Shown here: piece by piece, positions 26,727 through 35,486 of the stretch
Layout: each line of letters opens with the position of its first letter
How positions within the stretch are numbered: the first letter of the stretch is position 1
NCBI RefSeq assembly: GCF_000620505.1
Contig: NZ_JIBC01000007.1
Coordinates: 186,001-250,000 of the forward strand
DNA: 64,000 bases
Direction: 5' to 3'
DNA from: Sulfitobacter sp. 20_GPM-1509m
Lineage (GTDB): Bacteria; Pseudomonadota; Alphaproteobacteria; Rhodobacterales; Rhodobacteraceae
Translations under genes and position numbers: made by a program
Notes under the pieces: generated by a model
Database searches by the model: none
What the model was told of the DNA's origin: nothing
Seen by the model: only the letters and a program-made list of their open reading frames with translations

Positions 26727-27701
26727 TCAGATATCCCCCTGCTGAGCGGTCTGCTCGTCGCGGGGGTTGAGGATCGTGTCGATCACGATCGCGGTAAGAA
26801 GGATGACGCCCTTGATGATGTTCTGGACGGTGTACTGGATATCCATGATCGTCATGCCGTTCAGCAGAACGCCGATCAGCAGGGTCCCGACCACGATGTT
26901 GCGCACCGCCCCGCGCCCTCCGGACAGGCCGATGCCCCCCAGAACGACAACAAGGATCACGTCGTAGACATAGGTGGAATTCGCCACCCGCGTGTTCATC
27001 GAGGCGACCGAGGCCGCGGTCACGAGGCCCGCGACAAATCCGATCATCGCCGCGATCATGTATTGCGTCAGGATCATGGGGCGGGCCGGCACGCCGGTGA
27101 TCCGGGCCGCCGCGTAATTGTCGCCGACCGCACGCAGGTAGCCGCCCGCCTTGGTGTAGCGCAGGAACAGATGCGCGATTGCGCAGACAAGGGCGAAGAC
27201 GACGATCGGGGCAGGGATGCCAAGGACCGTGCCGTCGCCCAGCCACCGCAGCGCCTCGGCGCCGGGGGTGAAATAGATGACGTCCAGATTGAACATGAAG
27301 TAGCGGCCAAAGCCGTAGATCGCCGTGCCCATGGCCAGCGTCGCAAAGATCGCCGGGATCTCGACATAGGCCACGAGAAAGCCGTTGATCAGCCCTGTCG
27401 CCAGGCTGAATCCCAGCCCGAGCACCAATGCCTGTGGCAGCGGCAGGCCGGTCGAAATCAGCTGCAATGTCGAGGCGACCGAGATCGCCATCAGCGCGAC
27501 CAGTGACAGATCAATGCCGCGTCCGATCACCACCAGCCCCATGGCTACGCCGAGAATCCCCAGGATCGAGACGCTGCGCACGAGGTTCAGGATGTTGTTG
27601 GTCGTCAGGAACCCCGGCAAGGTCAGCGCAAAGACGACGCAGAGCGTCACGGCCAGACCAAACACGATCTGTTCCTGGCTCAAACTTCCCAATCTGCGCA
27701 T
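26727..27701 (-). CDS. CUT2-type ABC transporter permease, first gene of the operon
   Basis: The 324-residue membrane protein has the RbsC-type core GLVVIGRGIDLSLVALMAIS and VILVVVLGGIGLSGGRGAV. The ATG at 27701 is preceded by GGGAGGG at good spacing; an upstream in-frame extension would add a soluble tail rich in charged residues and is rejected. With the permease half of the fusion protein it would form a heterodimeric channel, so each transporter would carry one propeller. The gene diverges from the AraC-type regulator across 236 bases. Confidence 0.92.
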   Translation of the reverse strand: MRRLGSLSQEQIVFGLAVTLCVVFALTLPGFLTTNNILNLVRSVSILGILGVAMGLVVIGRGIDLSLVALMAISVASTLQLISTGLPLPQALVLGLGFSLATGLINGFLVAYVEIPAIFATLAMGTAIYGFGRYFMFNLDVIYFTPGAEALRWLGDGTVLGIPAPIVVFALVCAIAHLFLRYTKAGGYLRAVGDNYAAARITGVPARPMILTQYMIAAMIGFVAGLVTAASVASMNTRVANSTYVYDVILVVVLGGIGLSGGRGAVRNIVVGTLLIGVLLNGMTIMDIQYTVQNIIKGVILLTAIVIDTILNPRDEQTAQQGDI

Positions 27702-27782
27702 GTCGGCCCTCCCGTTGCCTGCCCTCATGACGACGGCTGGGATCACCGTAGAAGGCAGGTCGGCCCCCCGTCTTTTCTCAGG

Positions 27783-27808
27783 GTGCAGAGGAGTTTCACG
27801 AGAGTGCA
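27783..27808. promoter_or_regulatory. Candidate AraC-type operator: GTGCA direct repeats
   Basis: GTGCA occurs at 27783-27787 and again at 27804-27808, in the same orientation, 21 bases apart (two helical turns). Direct half-sites at that spacing are usual for AraC-family proteins, and the site lies between the regulator and the operon it probably controls. The half-sites are short, so this is a weak call. Confidence 0.3.
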
Positions 27809-27937
27809 CTTTACAAATCTTGCTGAACGCGCCCTTCCAGGCTTATCATCTTACTCAGCTACTGGGCGGGACCTCGGGGCACGGACGCGGGGAGGCGTCC
27901 GCCGAAGGCCTTTCGTCCAGCGCGGAGGAGGTGTTTC

Positions 27938-28876
27938 ATGGACGAAGTGTTCTCGACCGAGCAGTTGCCGCGTGAACGGCGCTACAACGCCTGGCGCGAT
28001 GCGATCTGCGATTGTTACGTGCATGTCGACGTCACCGCGACCTACCCTCAGAATTACCGCGGCTTCATTCGTCAGGCGGTCTTCGGAAACATCGTCCTCA
28101 CCGACGTTCTGGCCTCGCAGCAATCGATCCGCCGCAATGCGCGCCACATCTCGCAACTGGAAAAGGATTGCTATTACCTGCAGTTCATCCTGCAAGGTAA
28201 CCTGCTGGTGCACCAGCGCGGCCAAAGCCATGTCTCGAATGCCGCGCGGGGGACGATGTTCTACGCCACCGAACAATATGAACTGCAGGGCCGGGACGAG
28301 GTGCGGTCCTTTTATCTGGAACTGCCGCGCGCCGATTTCGCGGACCGTTTCCCGAAGCAAAGCGTCCCGGTGTCGGCCAGTTTCGACAGCAGCCGGGGCA
28401 TGGGGCGCATCGCGACAGAATTCTGCAGCATGCTGGCGTCGGAAAGTGACGGGCTGGACTCAGGCGCACGACGGCAGCTTGGCAATCAGCTGATGGATAT
28501 GCTGGCGATCACCCTTCAGTCCTCGAACGAGGACACACCGGTGCTGGACGGGTCCGTCCGGCAGGCCAGGTTGCGCTCGGTCAAACTGTGGATCGAGGAC
28601 CGGCTGACCGATCCTGACCTCGACCTCGACGACATCGCGGCGGCGAACGGGATCTCGCGGCGGTACCTGCATCAACTCTTCAAACTGGAAGAGAAAACCG
28701 TGTCGCAATGGATCTGGGATCGGCGGCTGCAGCGCTGCTACGCCGAACTTGCCAAACGCGACGGTCGGCTGATCACCTCGATCGCCTACGAGAACGGATT
28801 TAACAGCTCGGCGCATTTCTCGACGATGTTCCGCAAGAAATACGGTGTATCCCCTCGCGAGAGCCTGGCCATCTAA
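27938..28876 (+). CDS. AraC family transcriptional regulator
   Basis: The 312-residue protein has an N-terminal ligand/oligomerisation domain of the AraC-binding-like cupin type (residues about 20-190) and a C-terminal pair of helix-turn-helix units. The first is in LDDIAAANGISRRYLHQLFK. The second is in ITSIAYENGFNSSAHFSTMF, ending FRKKYGVSPRE, the family's signature. GGAGGAGG precedes the ATG. It is transcribed divergently from the ABC/propeller operon and is its likely activator, responding to the imported compound or its CoA ester. Confidence 0.92.
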   Translation: MDEVFSTEQLPRERRYNAWRDAICDCYVHVDVTATYPQNYRGFIRQAVFGNIVLTDVLASQQSIRRNARHISQLEKDCYYLQFILQGNLLVHQRGQSHVSNAARGTMFYATEQYELQGRDEVRSFYLELPRADFADRFPKQSVPVSASFDSSRGMGRIATEFCSMLASESDGLDSGARRQLGNQLMDMLAITLQSSNEDTPVLDGSVRQARLRSVKLWIEDRLTDPDLDLDDIAAANGISRRYLHQLFKLEEKTVSQWIWDRRLQRCYAELAKRDGRLITSIAYENGFNSSAHFSTMFRKKYGVSPRESLAI

Positions 28877-29302
28877 GACGCGGCCCCGATCCTGCGAAGC
28901 CCGCGCAGGCTGGCAAACCTACCTCATGCTATCAGCCGCTTTGCCCTATCCCGCGCTGCTTGGATCAGGGAGTTCGTGGTCCGGGTCAGCAAGGGGACGT
29001 CATTGGTGGCCAGCCATTGGTTCAAGATCCCGACTAAGCAAACGCAGATGAAGTGGGTCAGCTCACCGATACTGGCAGTGTCCGTGTCGCGCACCTCCGC
29101 GCGCGCAGCTTTCGCTGTAAAGCGATTTGATCTCGCGCTCTTTCTGGTCCGCCAGACCAAAAGTTGTGGTTTTTTCTTGAGCACAGAACAGCCCCAGCCC
29201 CGGTTCAGACCGGTGGCCGTGGCGTAGGAAAACTAAAATCGCGTAACAGCGAAGTCTGCGCGCGCGGAGGCGCGCAGGTCTTTGTCAGGGTGCGGGGGCT
29301 GA
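28877..29302. other. Unexplained 426-base gap at the edge of the ABC/propeller cluster
   Basis: Both strands carry short open frames of 80-86 codons here (28924-29184 minus, 28976-29227 plus), but neither has a convincing ribosome binding site or a recognisable motif. Near 29257-29279 a GC-only palindrome (CTGCGCGC with GCGCGCAG) lies just downstream of the amidohydrolase stop and could help to end its transcript. The stretch may be the worn end of an inserted segment. Confidence 0.4.
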
Positions 29303-30982
29303 TCAGCTTGCCGAATAGGTAACCTGACCGTCGCAGATTGTGACCACCGCCTTGGCGTCTGTGATCTTTTCGGGCGCAAGCGTGGTCACGTCGTGGCTGA
29401 GGATCGCCACATCTGCCATCATCCCTGCTTTCAACTTGCCTTTGCGGTCCTCGTTGAACTCGACCCAGGCATTGTCGCGGGTGTAGCTGGCCAGCGTGTC
29501 GGTCAGGCTTTGGGTCTGGTCGCGCCACTTTGGTCCCAGATCCAGCGGGGCGATGGCCGCCTTGATCGTGTCCATCACGTCGACCTGAATAACCGGCCAG
29601 TCGGTCGAGAAGATCACCTTGGCGCCGGTGTTGCGGATGTCCTGCCAAGCATAGGCCCCGGCGATCTGGTCGTCATGCAGGTATTGGCCGACAGCCGAAG
29701 GCGGAAAGATATGGCCGCGCGGCGCATGGCCGGGCTGGATCGAGGCAACGATGCCAAGTTCGGCCAGACGCGGAATGTCGTCCAGGTGCATCACCTCAAG
29801 GTGTTCGATCCGGTGGCGGCTGTCGCGCACGCCGTTGGCCTTTTGCGCCGCCTCGTAGGCGTCGATGGTGCGCCGCACGGCGGCGTCGCCAATGGCATGT
29901 ACAGCGATCTGGAATCCAAGGCGGTCCGCCTCGATGGCGCTGGCGACGAAATGATCCTGGGTAAAGACCTCGTCGCCTGTATTCCCATCTTTGCCCAGAT
30001 CGCCGGGGTAGGGGCGCAGCATCAGCGCAGTGCCGCTTTCGATCACCCCGTCGATGAACATTTTCACGTGGTTGCAACGGAGCTTGTCGCCTTGAAACCG
30101 GGCCCGCATTTCCGGGGCATCCTGCGTCATGCGTTCGATCGGATCGGTGCCTTTCATATGAAACGGCACTTCGCACCGGCACAAAAGACGACCCTCGGTT
30201 TCAAGCTCGCTGAGCAGTTCCAGCTGATAGACGTTGCCGTCCATCAGGTGCAGGCTGGTGATGCCCTGTGCGGCACAATGTTTCAGGCCGGCCTCGATGG
30301 CATCCTTGTCCATCTCGCGCTGGTCCTTGGTGGCGGGCGGCACCGGGTCCTTGCCGGTGGTCAGGCCCATCATTTCGCGGCCCGCGTGACGCGTCATCAT
30401 CAGGATCGGACCGTAGGCACCCGGTTCCAGCAGTTCACCGCTGGCCAGTCCGTCGTCGCCCATGACGATCTGCGATCCTGCATCGACCGGTCCGCCCTGC
30501 AGCAATCCCGCGGCCTCAAGCGCTGCCGTGTTGGCCCAGACTGTATGATGATCAGGCGCGAACATCGCCAGCGGGCGATCCGGCAGGATGGTGTCCAGAT
30601 CCTGACGGGTCAGGGTCTTGCCAGTGCCCAGAATGCCGTAGTCGGCCATCACGCAAAAGATCAGCGTGTCGTCAGGGTTGGCCGCAGCATAGGGCAGGAT
30701 CTTTTCGCGCATCTCGTCCAGCCCGTGCATACCGTAAAGGCTGAGCTGGGACAGCTCGACCGAGCCGCCGAACAGGTGAACGTGGCTGTCGATGAAACCG
30801 GGCAGCACGGTGCCCCCTTTGGCGTCAATCATACGGGTGGCGTCGTCAGCCAATCCCTTGACCATGGCGTCGTCGCCGATGGCGGTGATGCGCCCGTTGG
30901 CAATCGCCAGCGCCTGTGCCTGCGGCTGATCAGGATCGAAAGTGATCAGGTTGCCGTTATGAATGATGATGTCAGCCGTCAT
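29303..30982 (-). CDS. Amidohydrolase family protein (YtcJ-like)
   Basis: The 559-residue protein belongs to the amidohydrolase_3/YtcJ group. It has the metal-binding GFIDSHVHLFGG after an N-terminal beta domain (IIIHNGNLITFDPDQPQA), HRIEHLEVMHLDDIPRL in the barrel, and FSTDWPVIQVDV with the catalytic aspartate. The family hydrolyses C-N bonds of exocyclic or cyclic amides, with poorly known substrates. The ATG at 30982 follows GAGG; an upstream ATG at 30997 lies within the terminator region. It follows the Pot-type importer genes on the same strand but a strong terminator lies between them. Confidence 0.9.
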   Translation of the reverse strand: MTADIIIHNGNLITFDPDQPQAQALAIANGRITAIGDDAMVKGLADDATRMIDAKGGTVLPGFIDSHVHLFGGSVELSQLSLYGMHGLDEMREKILPYAAANPDDTLIFCVMADYGILGTGKTLTRQDLDTILPDRPLAMFAPDHHTVWANTAALEAAGLLQGGPVDAGSQIVMGDDGLASGELLEPGAYGPILMMTRHAGREMMGLTTGKDPVPPATKDQREMDKDAIEAGLKHCAAQGITSLHLMDGNVYQLELLSELETEGRLLCRCEVPFHMKGTDPIERMTQDAPEMRARFQGDKLRCNHVKMFIDGVIESGTALMLRPYPGDLGKDGNTGDEVFTQDHFVASAIEADRLGFQIAVHAIGDAAVRRTIDAYEAAQKANGVRDSRHRIEHLEVMHLDDIPRLAELGIVASIQPGHAPRGHIFPPSAVGQYLHDDQIAGAYAWQDIRNTGAKVIFSTDWPVIQVDVMDTIKAAIAPLDLGPKWRDQTQSLTDTLASYTRDNAWVEFNEDRKGKLKAGMMADVAILSHDVTTLAPEKITDAKAVVTICDGQVTYSAS

Positions 30983-30996
30983 GTATGCCTCGTGCA

Positions 30997-31030
30997 TGAA
31001 AAAACGCGGCCCCCGTCGAAAGGGGCCGCA
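30997..31030 (-). terminator. Rho-independent terminator after the Pot-type binding protein gene
   Basis: On the minus strand GCGGCCCC (31029-31022) pairs with GGGGCCGC (31013-31006) and is followed by TTTTTT (31004-30999). It separates the importer operon from the amidohydrolase gene. Confidence 0.85.
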
Positions 31031-31043
31031 CTGAGAGAACTGT

Positions 31044-32069
31044 TTATTTCAGCAAGTCTGTCCAGATTGCCGTGTACAGCTTGGACGCCGACGGCGGACA
31101 AGTCTTCGCCACGTAAGCGGCGCCTTTCAGCTCTTCCGGCACAACGATTTCCGGCGCTGTCTTCATGTCTTCGGGCAGGAATTCCTCAGACCCGGCGATC
31201 CCGTTGGCATATCGGGCAAAAGACGACAGCATTGCCGCGTTTTCGGGGTCCATGATGAAGTTCAGGAAGATCTTGGCATTGTCGACGTTCTGCGCGTCGG
31301 CCAGAATCGCCGCGTTGTCCATCCAGACGGGATAGCCTTCTTGCGGATAGCCAAAGGCGATGTCTGCATTGTCCACGCGCGAACGGAACGAAGCGCCGTT
31401 CCAGTTTACACCGGCGGCCAGATCGCCTTTGGCAAACTTTTCGATATTGCCATAGTCCATCGACACCCAGAACGGCTTGGCCGCCTTAAGCACGTCGCGG
31501 ACCTTCATCAGCGTTTCCTTGTCGTCTGTGCATTGCTCGCCACCGACATAGTGGATTGCCATGCCCATCACGTCGTTCATTTCCGGCACCACGTTGATCT
31601 TTCCCTTCAGCTCTTCGGGTGGATCAAAGACCACTGCAGCGGTGTTGATGTCGCCACCATATACTGCGGTGTTCACGGTCACACCCACGGTGCCCCATTG
31701 CCATGGCACCGTGTAGTTGCGGCCGGGGTCAAATTCGACATCGACCCACTGCGGATCCATGTTCTTGAAGTTTTCCATCTCGTTTGGCTTGGATTCCATC
31801 AACAGACCTTCCTGGATGAAGATCGGCACATAAGTGCCTGATGGAACGACAATATCAAAGCCGTGGCCGCCAGCCTTGATCTTGGCCAGTGCGGTGTCGT
31901 TGCTGTCATAATCGGTGACCGTCACCTTGATGCCCGTCTCGGCCTCGAACTTTTCGATCATCTCGGGGCTGGTATAGTTGCCCCAGTTGTAGATGTTCAG
32001 CGCGCCATCGGCAAAGGCCGGGCTGCTGATCGCCATCAGCGCGGCGATGCTTGTCAGTGTCTTTTTCAT
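31044..32069 (-). CDS. Polyamine-type ABC transporter substrate-binding protein (PotD/PotF-like)
   Basis: The 341-residue protein starts with a signal peptide (MKKTLTSIAALMAISSPAFA). The mature part has the PotD/PotF pattern LNIYNWGNYTSPEMIEKFE, VTDYDSNDTALAKI, VVPSGTYVPIFI and later AAGVNWNGASFRSRV. The ligand is probably a polyamine or a related cationic compound, but this family also binds other amines, and the downstream amidohydrolase leaves that open. It is the last gene of the importer operon (ATPase, permease, permease, binding protein) and ends in a strong terminator. Confidence 0.9.
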   Translation of the reverse strand: MKKTLTSIAALMAISSPAFADGALNIYNWGNYTSPEMIEKFEAETGIKVTVTDYDSNDTALAKIKAGGHGFDIVVPSGTYVPIFIQEGLLMESKPNEMENFKNMDPQWVDVEFDPGRNYTVPWQWGTVGVTVNTAVYGGDINTAAVVFDPPEELKGKINVVPEMNDVMGMAIHYVGGEQCTDDKETLMKVRDVLKAAKPFWVSMDYGNIEKFAKGDLAAGVNWNGASFRSRVDNADIAFGYPQEGYPVWMDNAAILADAQNVDNAKIFLNFIMDPENAAMLSSFARYANGIAGSEEFLPEDMKTAPEIVVPEELKGAAYVAKTCPPSASKLYTAIWTDLLK

Positions 32070-32096
32070 GATAGACTCCCAGTTGATTTTTATCGT

Positions 32097-32897
32097 TCAG
32101 GTCTTGAGTTTGCTGAGGGCGGTAAAGGCGACAACCATGGTCACCGAAATCCCCAGCAGTACGGTCGAGATCGCGTTGACCTCGGGCGTGACGACGCGAC
32201 GCAACTGCCCCAGCATATAGGTGGGCAGCGTGTCTTGTCCGGCAGATTTTACAAATTCCGTGATCACCACATCATCAAGGCTGATCACAAAGGCCAGCAT
32301 CGCACCGGCCAGGATGCCGGGCCACAGTTGCGGCAAAGTGATGCGCGTGAACACGCGAAAGGGGGGCGCATAAAGGTCGGCGGCAGCCTGTTCCAGCGCC
32401 AGATCCATCCCGATCAGCCGCGCGCGGATGGGCAGATAGGCAAAGGGGATACAGAACGCCGTGTGCGCTATCACGAGATACATCAGCCCGGTGTAGCCCG
32501 TCGCCACCTTGATCATCGCGAAAAAGATCAACAGCGCCACGGCGGTGACGATCTCGGGCACCATCAGCGGTTGGTTGATCATGGCAAAGACGGCCGCCTG
32601 ACCCTTGAACTTACGCGTCCGCGTGGTGGCCAATGCAGCCAGCACCGCGAGCGTGGTTGAGATGGCCGAGGCCCAGAAGGCAATCACAAGGCTGCGAATG
32701 GTCGCTTCCTGAACCTGTTGATTGTCCCATGCAGAGACATACCAGCGCCAGGAAAACCCTTCCCAGATCGCGATGGATGTGCCCGCGTTGAACGAATAGA
32801 TCACCAGCAAAAAGATCGGCATGTACAGCAGGACAAAGGTGACGACCGCGATCGTCCTGAACCCGGGCATCTGTTGAATCTGAAAACGTTTAGCCAT
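32097..32897 (-). CDS. Polyamine-type ABC transporter permease (PotC-like)
   Basis: The 266-residue membrane protein has six predicted helices and the EAA loop near EQAAADLYAPPFRVFTRITL, where it contacts the ATPase. VISLDDVVITEFV is the conserved segment of the PotC class. It overlaps the upstream permease gene by eight bases and lies 27 bases before the binding-protein gene, so the four genes form a single unit. Confidence 0.9.
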   Translation of the reverse strand: MAKRFQIQQMPGFRTIAVVTFVLLYMPIFLLVIYSFNAGTSIAIWEGFSWRWYVSAWDNQQVQEATIRSLVIAFWASAISTTLAVLAALATTRTRKFKGQAAVFAMINQPLMVPEIVTAVALLIFFAMIKVATGYTGLMYLVIAHTAFCIPFAYLPIRARLIGMDLALEQAAADLYAPPFRVFTRITLPQLWPGILAGAMLAFVISLDDVVITEFVKSAGQDTLPTYMLGQLRRVVTPEVNAISTVLLGISVTMVVAFTALSKLKT

Positions 32898-33825
32898 GTC
32901 CCGGACCCTCTTTTCCTGCGGTGCGCACGTAAGCCATCAGCGCCACCATAACGATCGCCAGCAGGGTGATCGAAAGCGCCGCCCCAAGCGGCCAGTTGCG
33001 TCCCTGTCCGAATTGCAACTCGATCAGGTTGCCGATCATCAACTGGTTGCCGCCGCCCATCACGCGCGGCGTCACATAGGCGCCCAGCGAGGGCACGAAG
33101 ACCAGGATAGATCCTGCAATTACCCCCGGCTTGACCAGCGGCAGGATGATCCGCCGCAGCACCTTCATACGGGTGGCATAAAGATCGTATCCCGCCTCGA
33201 CCAACGAGAAATCCAGACGTTCCATAGAGGCGTACAGCGGCAGGACCATCAGCGGCAGATAGACGTAGATCATGCCGACAAGGATCGAGAATTCGGTGAA
33301 CAATATCTGGATCGGTTCGTCGATCAGGCCGGTCCACATCAACAGCGTGTTGATCGTGCCTTCGTTGCGGATCAGCTCGACCACGGCAAAGGTGCGGATC
33401 AGGATATTCGTCCAGAACGGGATGATGATCAGCAGCATCCACAGGTCGCGCTGTTGCTTGGGCCGCGTGGCGATGAAATAGGCGGTGGGAAAGCCGAAGA
33501 CGATGCAGCCCACGGTGGTCATCAACGACAGTTTGACCGACCGCCAGAAGATCGACAAATGCGCGCTGGACCAGCTGAGCGTGTCATCGAAAATATCGCG
33601 CTGCATGAACACGTTGAACCAGGCATCGCCCGTCGGTTTCCAGACGACGCCGCCATAGTCCGCCGGCGTCAGCATGGAATAGACCAGCGTGATCAGCAGC
33701 GGGCCGGAGGCGGCGAACAGCAACACGACAAGGGCAGGTGCCAACAACATCCAGCGCACACGGCTGGCGCGTTTTTCCGCGACGGTGGCGTAGGAGGCGG
33801 GGGGAGCGCTGTCTGTCATGCTCAA
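32890..33825 (-). CDS. Polyamine-type ABC transporter permease (PotB-like)
   Basis: The 311-residue protein has a short cytoplasmic N-terminus, six to seven membrane helices, and the EAA loop [31 protein letters not shown] and [17 protein letters not shown] are typical of PotB-type permeases. It pairs with the PotC-like subunit. The start overlaps the ATPase stop by four bases (ATGA), a coupling that should keep subunits in step. Confidence 0.9.
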   Translation of the reverse strand: MSMTDSAPPASYATVAEKRASRVRWMLLAPALVVLLFAASGPLLITLVYSMLTPADYGGVVWKPTGDAWFNVFMQRDIFDDTLSWSSAHLSIFWRSVKLSLMTTVGCIVFGFPTAYFIATRPKQQRDLWMLLIIIPFWTNILIRTFAVVELIRNEGTINTLLMWTGLIDEPIQILFTEFSILVGMIYVYLPLMVLPLYASMERLDFSLVEAGYDLYATRMKVLRRIILPLVKPGVIAGSILVFVPSLGAYVTPRVMGGGNQLMIGNLIELQFGQGRNWPLGAALSITLLAIVMVALMAYVRTAGKEGPGHG

Positions 33826-34904
33826 TCCCTCAGAACCTGACCGACACCGGGCGCGAAATCGACGCTGATGCGGTCGCCGGTGCTGAACGCCAAAGTCTCG
33901 TTTGGCCGGTTCTGGCTGCGCACCACAAAGCCGGTGCCGTCATCCAGTGCCACGTGAAAATGGGTATCCGTGCCGAAATAGACGATTTCCGAAAGCCTGC
34001 CGGGCAGCAGCCCCGCGGCCTCTGCGCCGATGCTGGCGTGCTCGGGACGCACGGCCAGTGTGACCTTGCCCGTCAACGCGGTCCCTTCGGGCATCTTGGC
34101 CGTCACGGTCTTGCCCGACGACAGGGTGACCTGTGCGTCGTTGCCTGTGTTGGCCGCGATCTGGGCGGGTACAAAATTGGTGTCCCCGATGAAATCGGCA
34201 ACAAAGCGTTCGGCCGGACGGTCGTAGATGTCGCGCGGCCCGCCGATCTGGCGAATGGTGCCCGCACTCATCACCGCGATCCGGTCTGACATGGTCAACG
34301 CTTCTTCCTGATCGTGGGTCACGAAGATAAAGGTGATGCCGGTTTCCGTCTGCAGCCGTTTCAACTCCAGCTGCATGTCCTTGCGCAGCTTGAAATCCAG
34401 CGCGCTCAGCGGTTCGTCCAGCAGCAAAACCTTGGGGCGTGGGGCCAGTGCACGGGCCAGGGCGACGCGCTGTTGCTGACCACCCGATATCTGACCTGTC
34501 TGGCGGTCGGCCATCTGGCTCATCTTCACCAGCTCCATCATCTCGCCGACGGTCTCCTTGATTTCGTCCTTGGGTTTGCCCAGCATTTCCAGACCGAAAC
34601 CGATGTTTTGCGCGACCGTCAGGTGCGGAAACAAAGCATAGCTTTGAAACACGGTGTTCACCGGGCGTTTGTAGGGGGGCAGGTTCGTCAGATCCTCACC
34701 GTGCATCGTCAGCGTGCCGGATGTGGGGTGTTCAAACCCGGCAATCATCCGCAAAAGCGTGGTCTTGCCACAGCCCGACGGGCCAAGAAGGGTAAAGAAT
34801 TCGTTGTCCTGAATGTCGATGCTGGCATCTGCCAGGGCGACAACATCTGGCGACCCCGGATAAACTTTGCGCAGGTTGCGCGCACTGATTGCTGCTGCGG
34901 TCAC
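33822..34904 (-). CDS. Polyamine-type ABC transporter ATP-binding protein (PotA-like)
   Basis: The 360-residue protein has an NBD with Walker [11 protein letters not shown]-loop [16 protein letters not shown], signature [14 protein letters not shown] and Walker [13 protein letters not shown]-terminal TOBE-type regulatory domain runs from about residue 240 to the end ([11 protein letters not shown]). The GTG at 34904 is chosen because GGGAGA precedes it and the N-terminus matches the family; the open frame upstream has no good start site. It opens the importer operon. Confidence 0.93.
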   Translation of the reverse strand: MTAAAISARNLRKVYPGSPDVVALADASIDIQDNEFFTLLGPSGCGKTTLLRMIAGFEHPTSGTLTMHGEDLTNLPPYKRPVNTVFQSYALFPHLTVAQNIGFGLEMLGKPKDEIKETVGEMMELVKMSQMADRQTGQISGGQQQRVALARALAPRPKVLLLDEPLSALDFKLRKDMQLELKRLQTETGITFIFVTHDQEEALTMSDRIAVMSAGTIRQIGGPRDIYDRPAERFVADFIGDTNFVPAQIAANTGNDAQVTLSSGKTVTAKMPEGTALTGKVTLAVRPEHASIGAEAAGLLPGRLSEIVYFGTDTHFHVALDDGTGFVVRSQNRPNETLAFSTGDRISVDFAPGVGQVLRD

Positions 34905-34989
34905 GTGACGTGTCTCCCTTTGGTCCACGGGTCTGTATCGCCCGTTTTGATCATAACTCTGAGCTTGCACGCTGCCTTGAGATTCCTGA

Positions 34990-35020
34990 ACACTTGAAAA
35001 AAACCATTGTTTTAAAGTGT
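34990..35020. promoter_or_regulatory. Inverted repeat upstream of the Pot-type operon, candidate operator
   Basis: ACACTTGAAAA (34990-35000) and TTTTAAAGTGT (35010-35020) are inverted repeats matching at 10 of 11 positions, with a nine-base spacer, about 90-115 bases before the ATPase gene start. The AT-rich stretch is unusual for this GC-rich region and fits a repressor site or promoter. The remaining gap to 35342 holds only a TTTGATCAAA palindrome at 35053. Confidence 0.4.
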
Positions 35021-35342
35021 ATAGCGCTGCGGCAGGCCGGCTCTCGCGTTAATTTGATCAAATGCTAGGCTGCAAAAACGAATTCTGCAACGAAAGTCCG
35101 CGCCCTCTGCTTGTTTTTCTGTCGCAAGGTCTGCGCTGCTGATTTTTGCGGCAGCACCGGTTTGAGGGTTTCGGCGCGAGATGAAGCGGCTGTCCGAAAG
35201 TGAAAAGAGGGGGCGTGGAGCGACACTTGGGGAAATCTGCGGTCAGAGTTAAACGCCTGTTCATTCCTCGGCGTCATAACGGCAAAGAACAGGCACACAG
35301 CCATTGTCTGTATTTTAAGTTCGACACCTGGATGCTGAAAAG

Positions 35343-35486
35343 ATGAGCAAATTTGCCCAATCCTCCATGGCCATGGTTGCCACCACATTCAAACCGTCCC
35401 GGCGGCCTGCTTGCATGGATACGGAACATTTGCCCGCATGCGAAGATGAGTTTCCCAATCGCGGCGCGAAACGGGCGATGTCATGA
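35343..35486 (+). CDS. Possible 47-residue small protein coupled to cheD
   Basis: An open frame from ATG 35343 ends at TGA 35484-35486 and overlaps the cheD start by four bases (ATGA). It encodes a protein starting MSKFAQSSMAMVATTFKPSR with three scattered cysteines (none in a pair) and no membrane segment. The purine-rich CTGAAAAG before it is a weak ribosome binding site. The overlap pattern is what one sees for coupled genes, and cheD itself lacks a strong binding site of its own. It is a candidate only, with no homology that I recognise. Confidence 0.35.
   Translation: MSKFAQSSMAMVATTFKPSRRPACMDTEHLPACEDEFPNRGAKRAMS

Noticed and set aside
35053-35062. TTTGATCAAA palindrome as an FNR-type site
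   Set aside because: FNR sites need TTGAT-N4-ATCAA; here the half-sites are fused with no spacer, so the match is only superficial.
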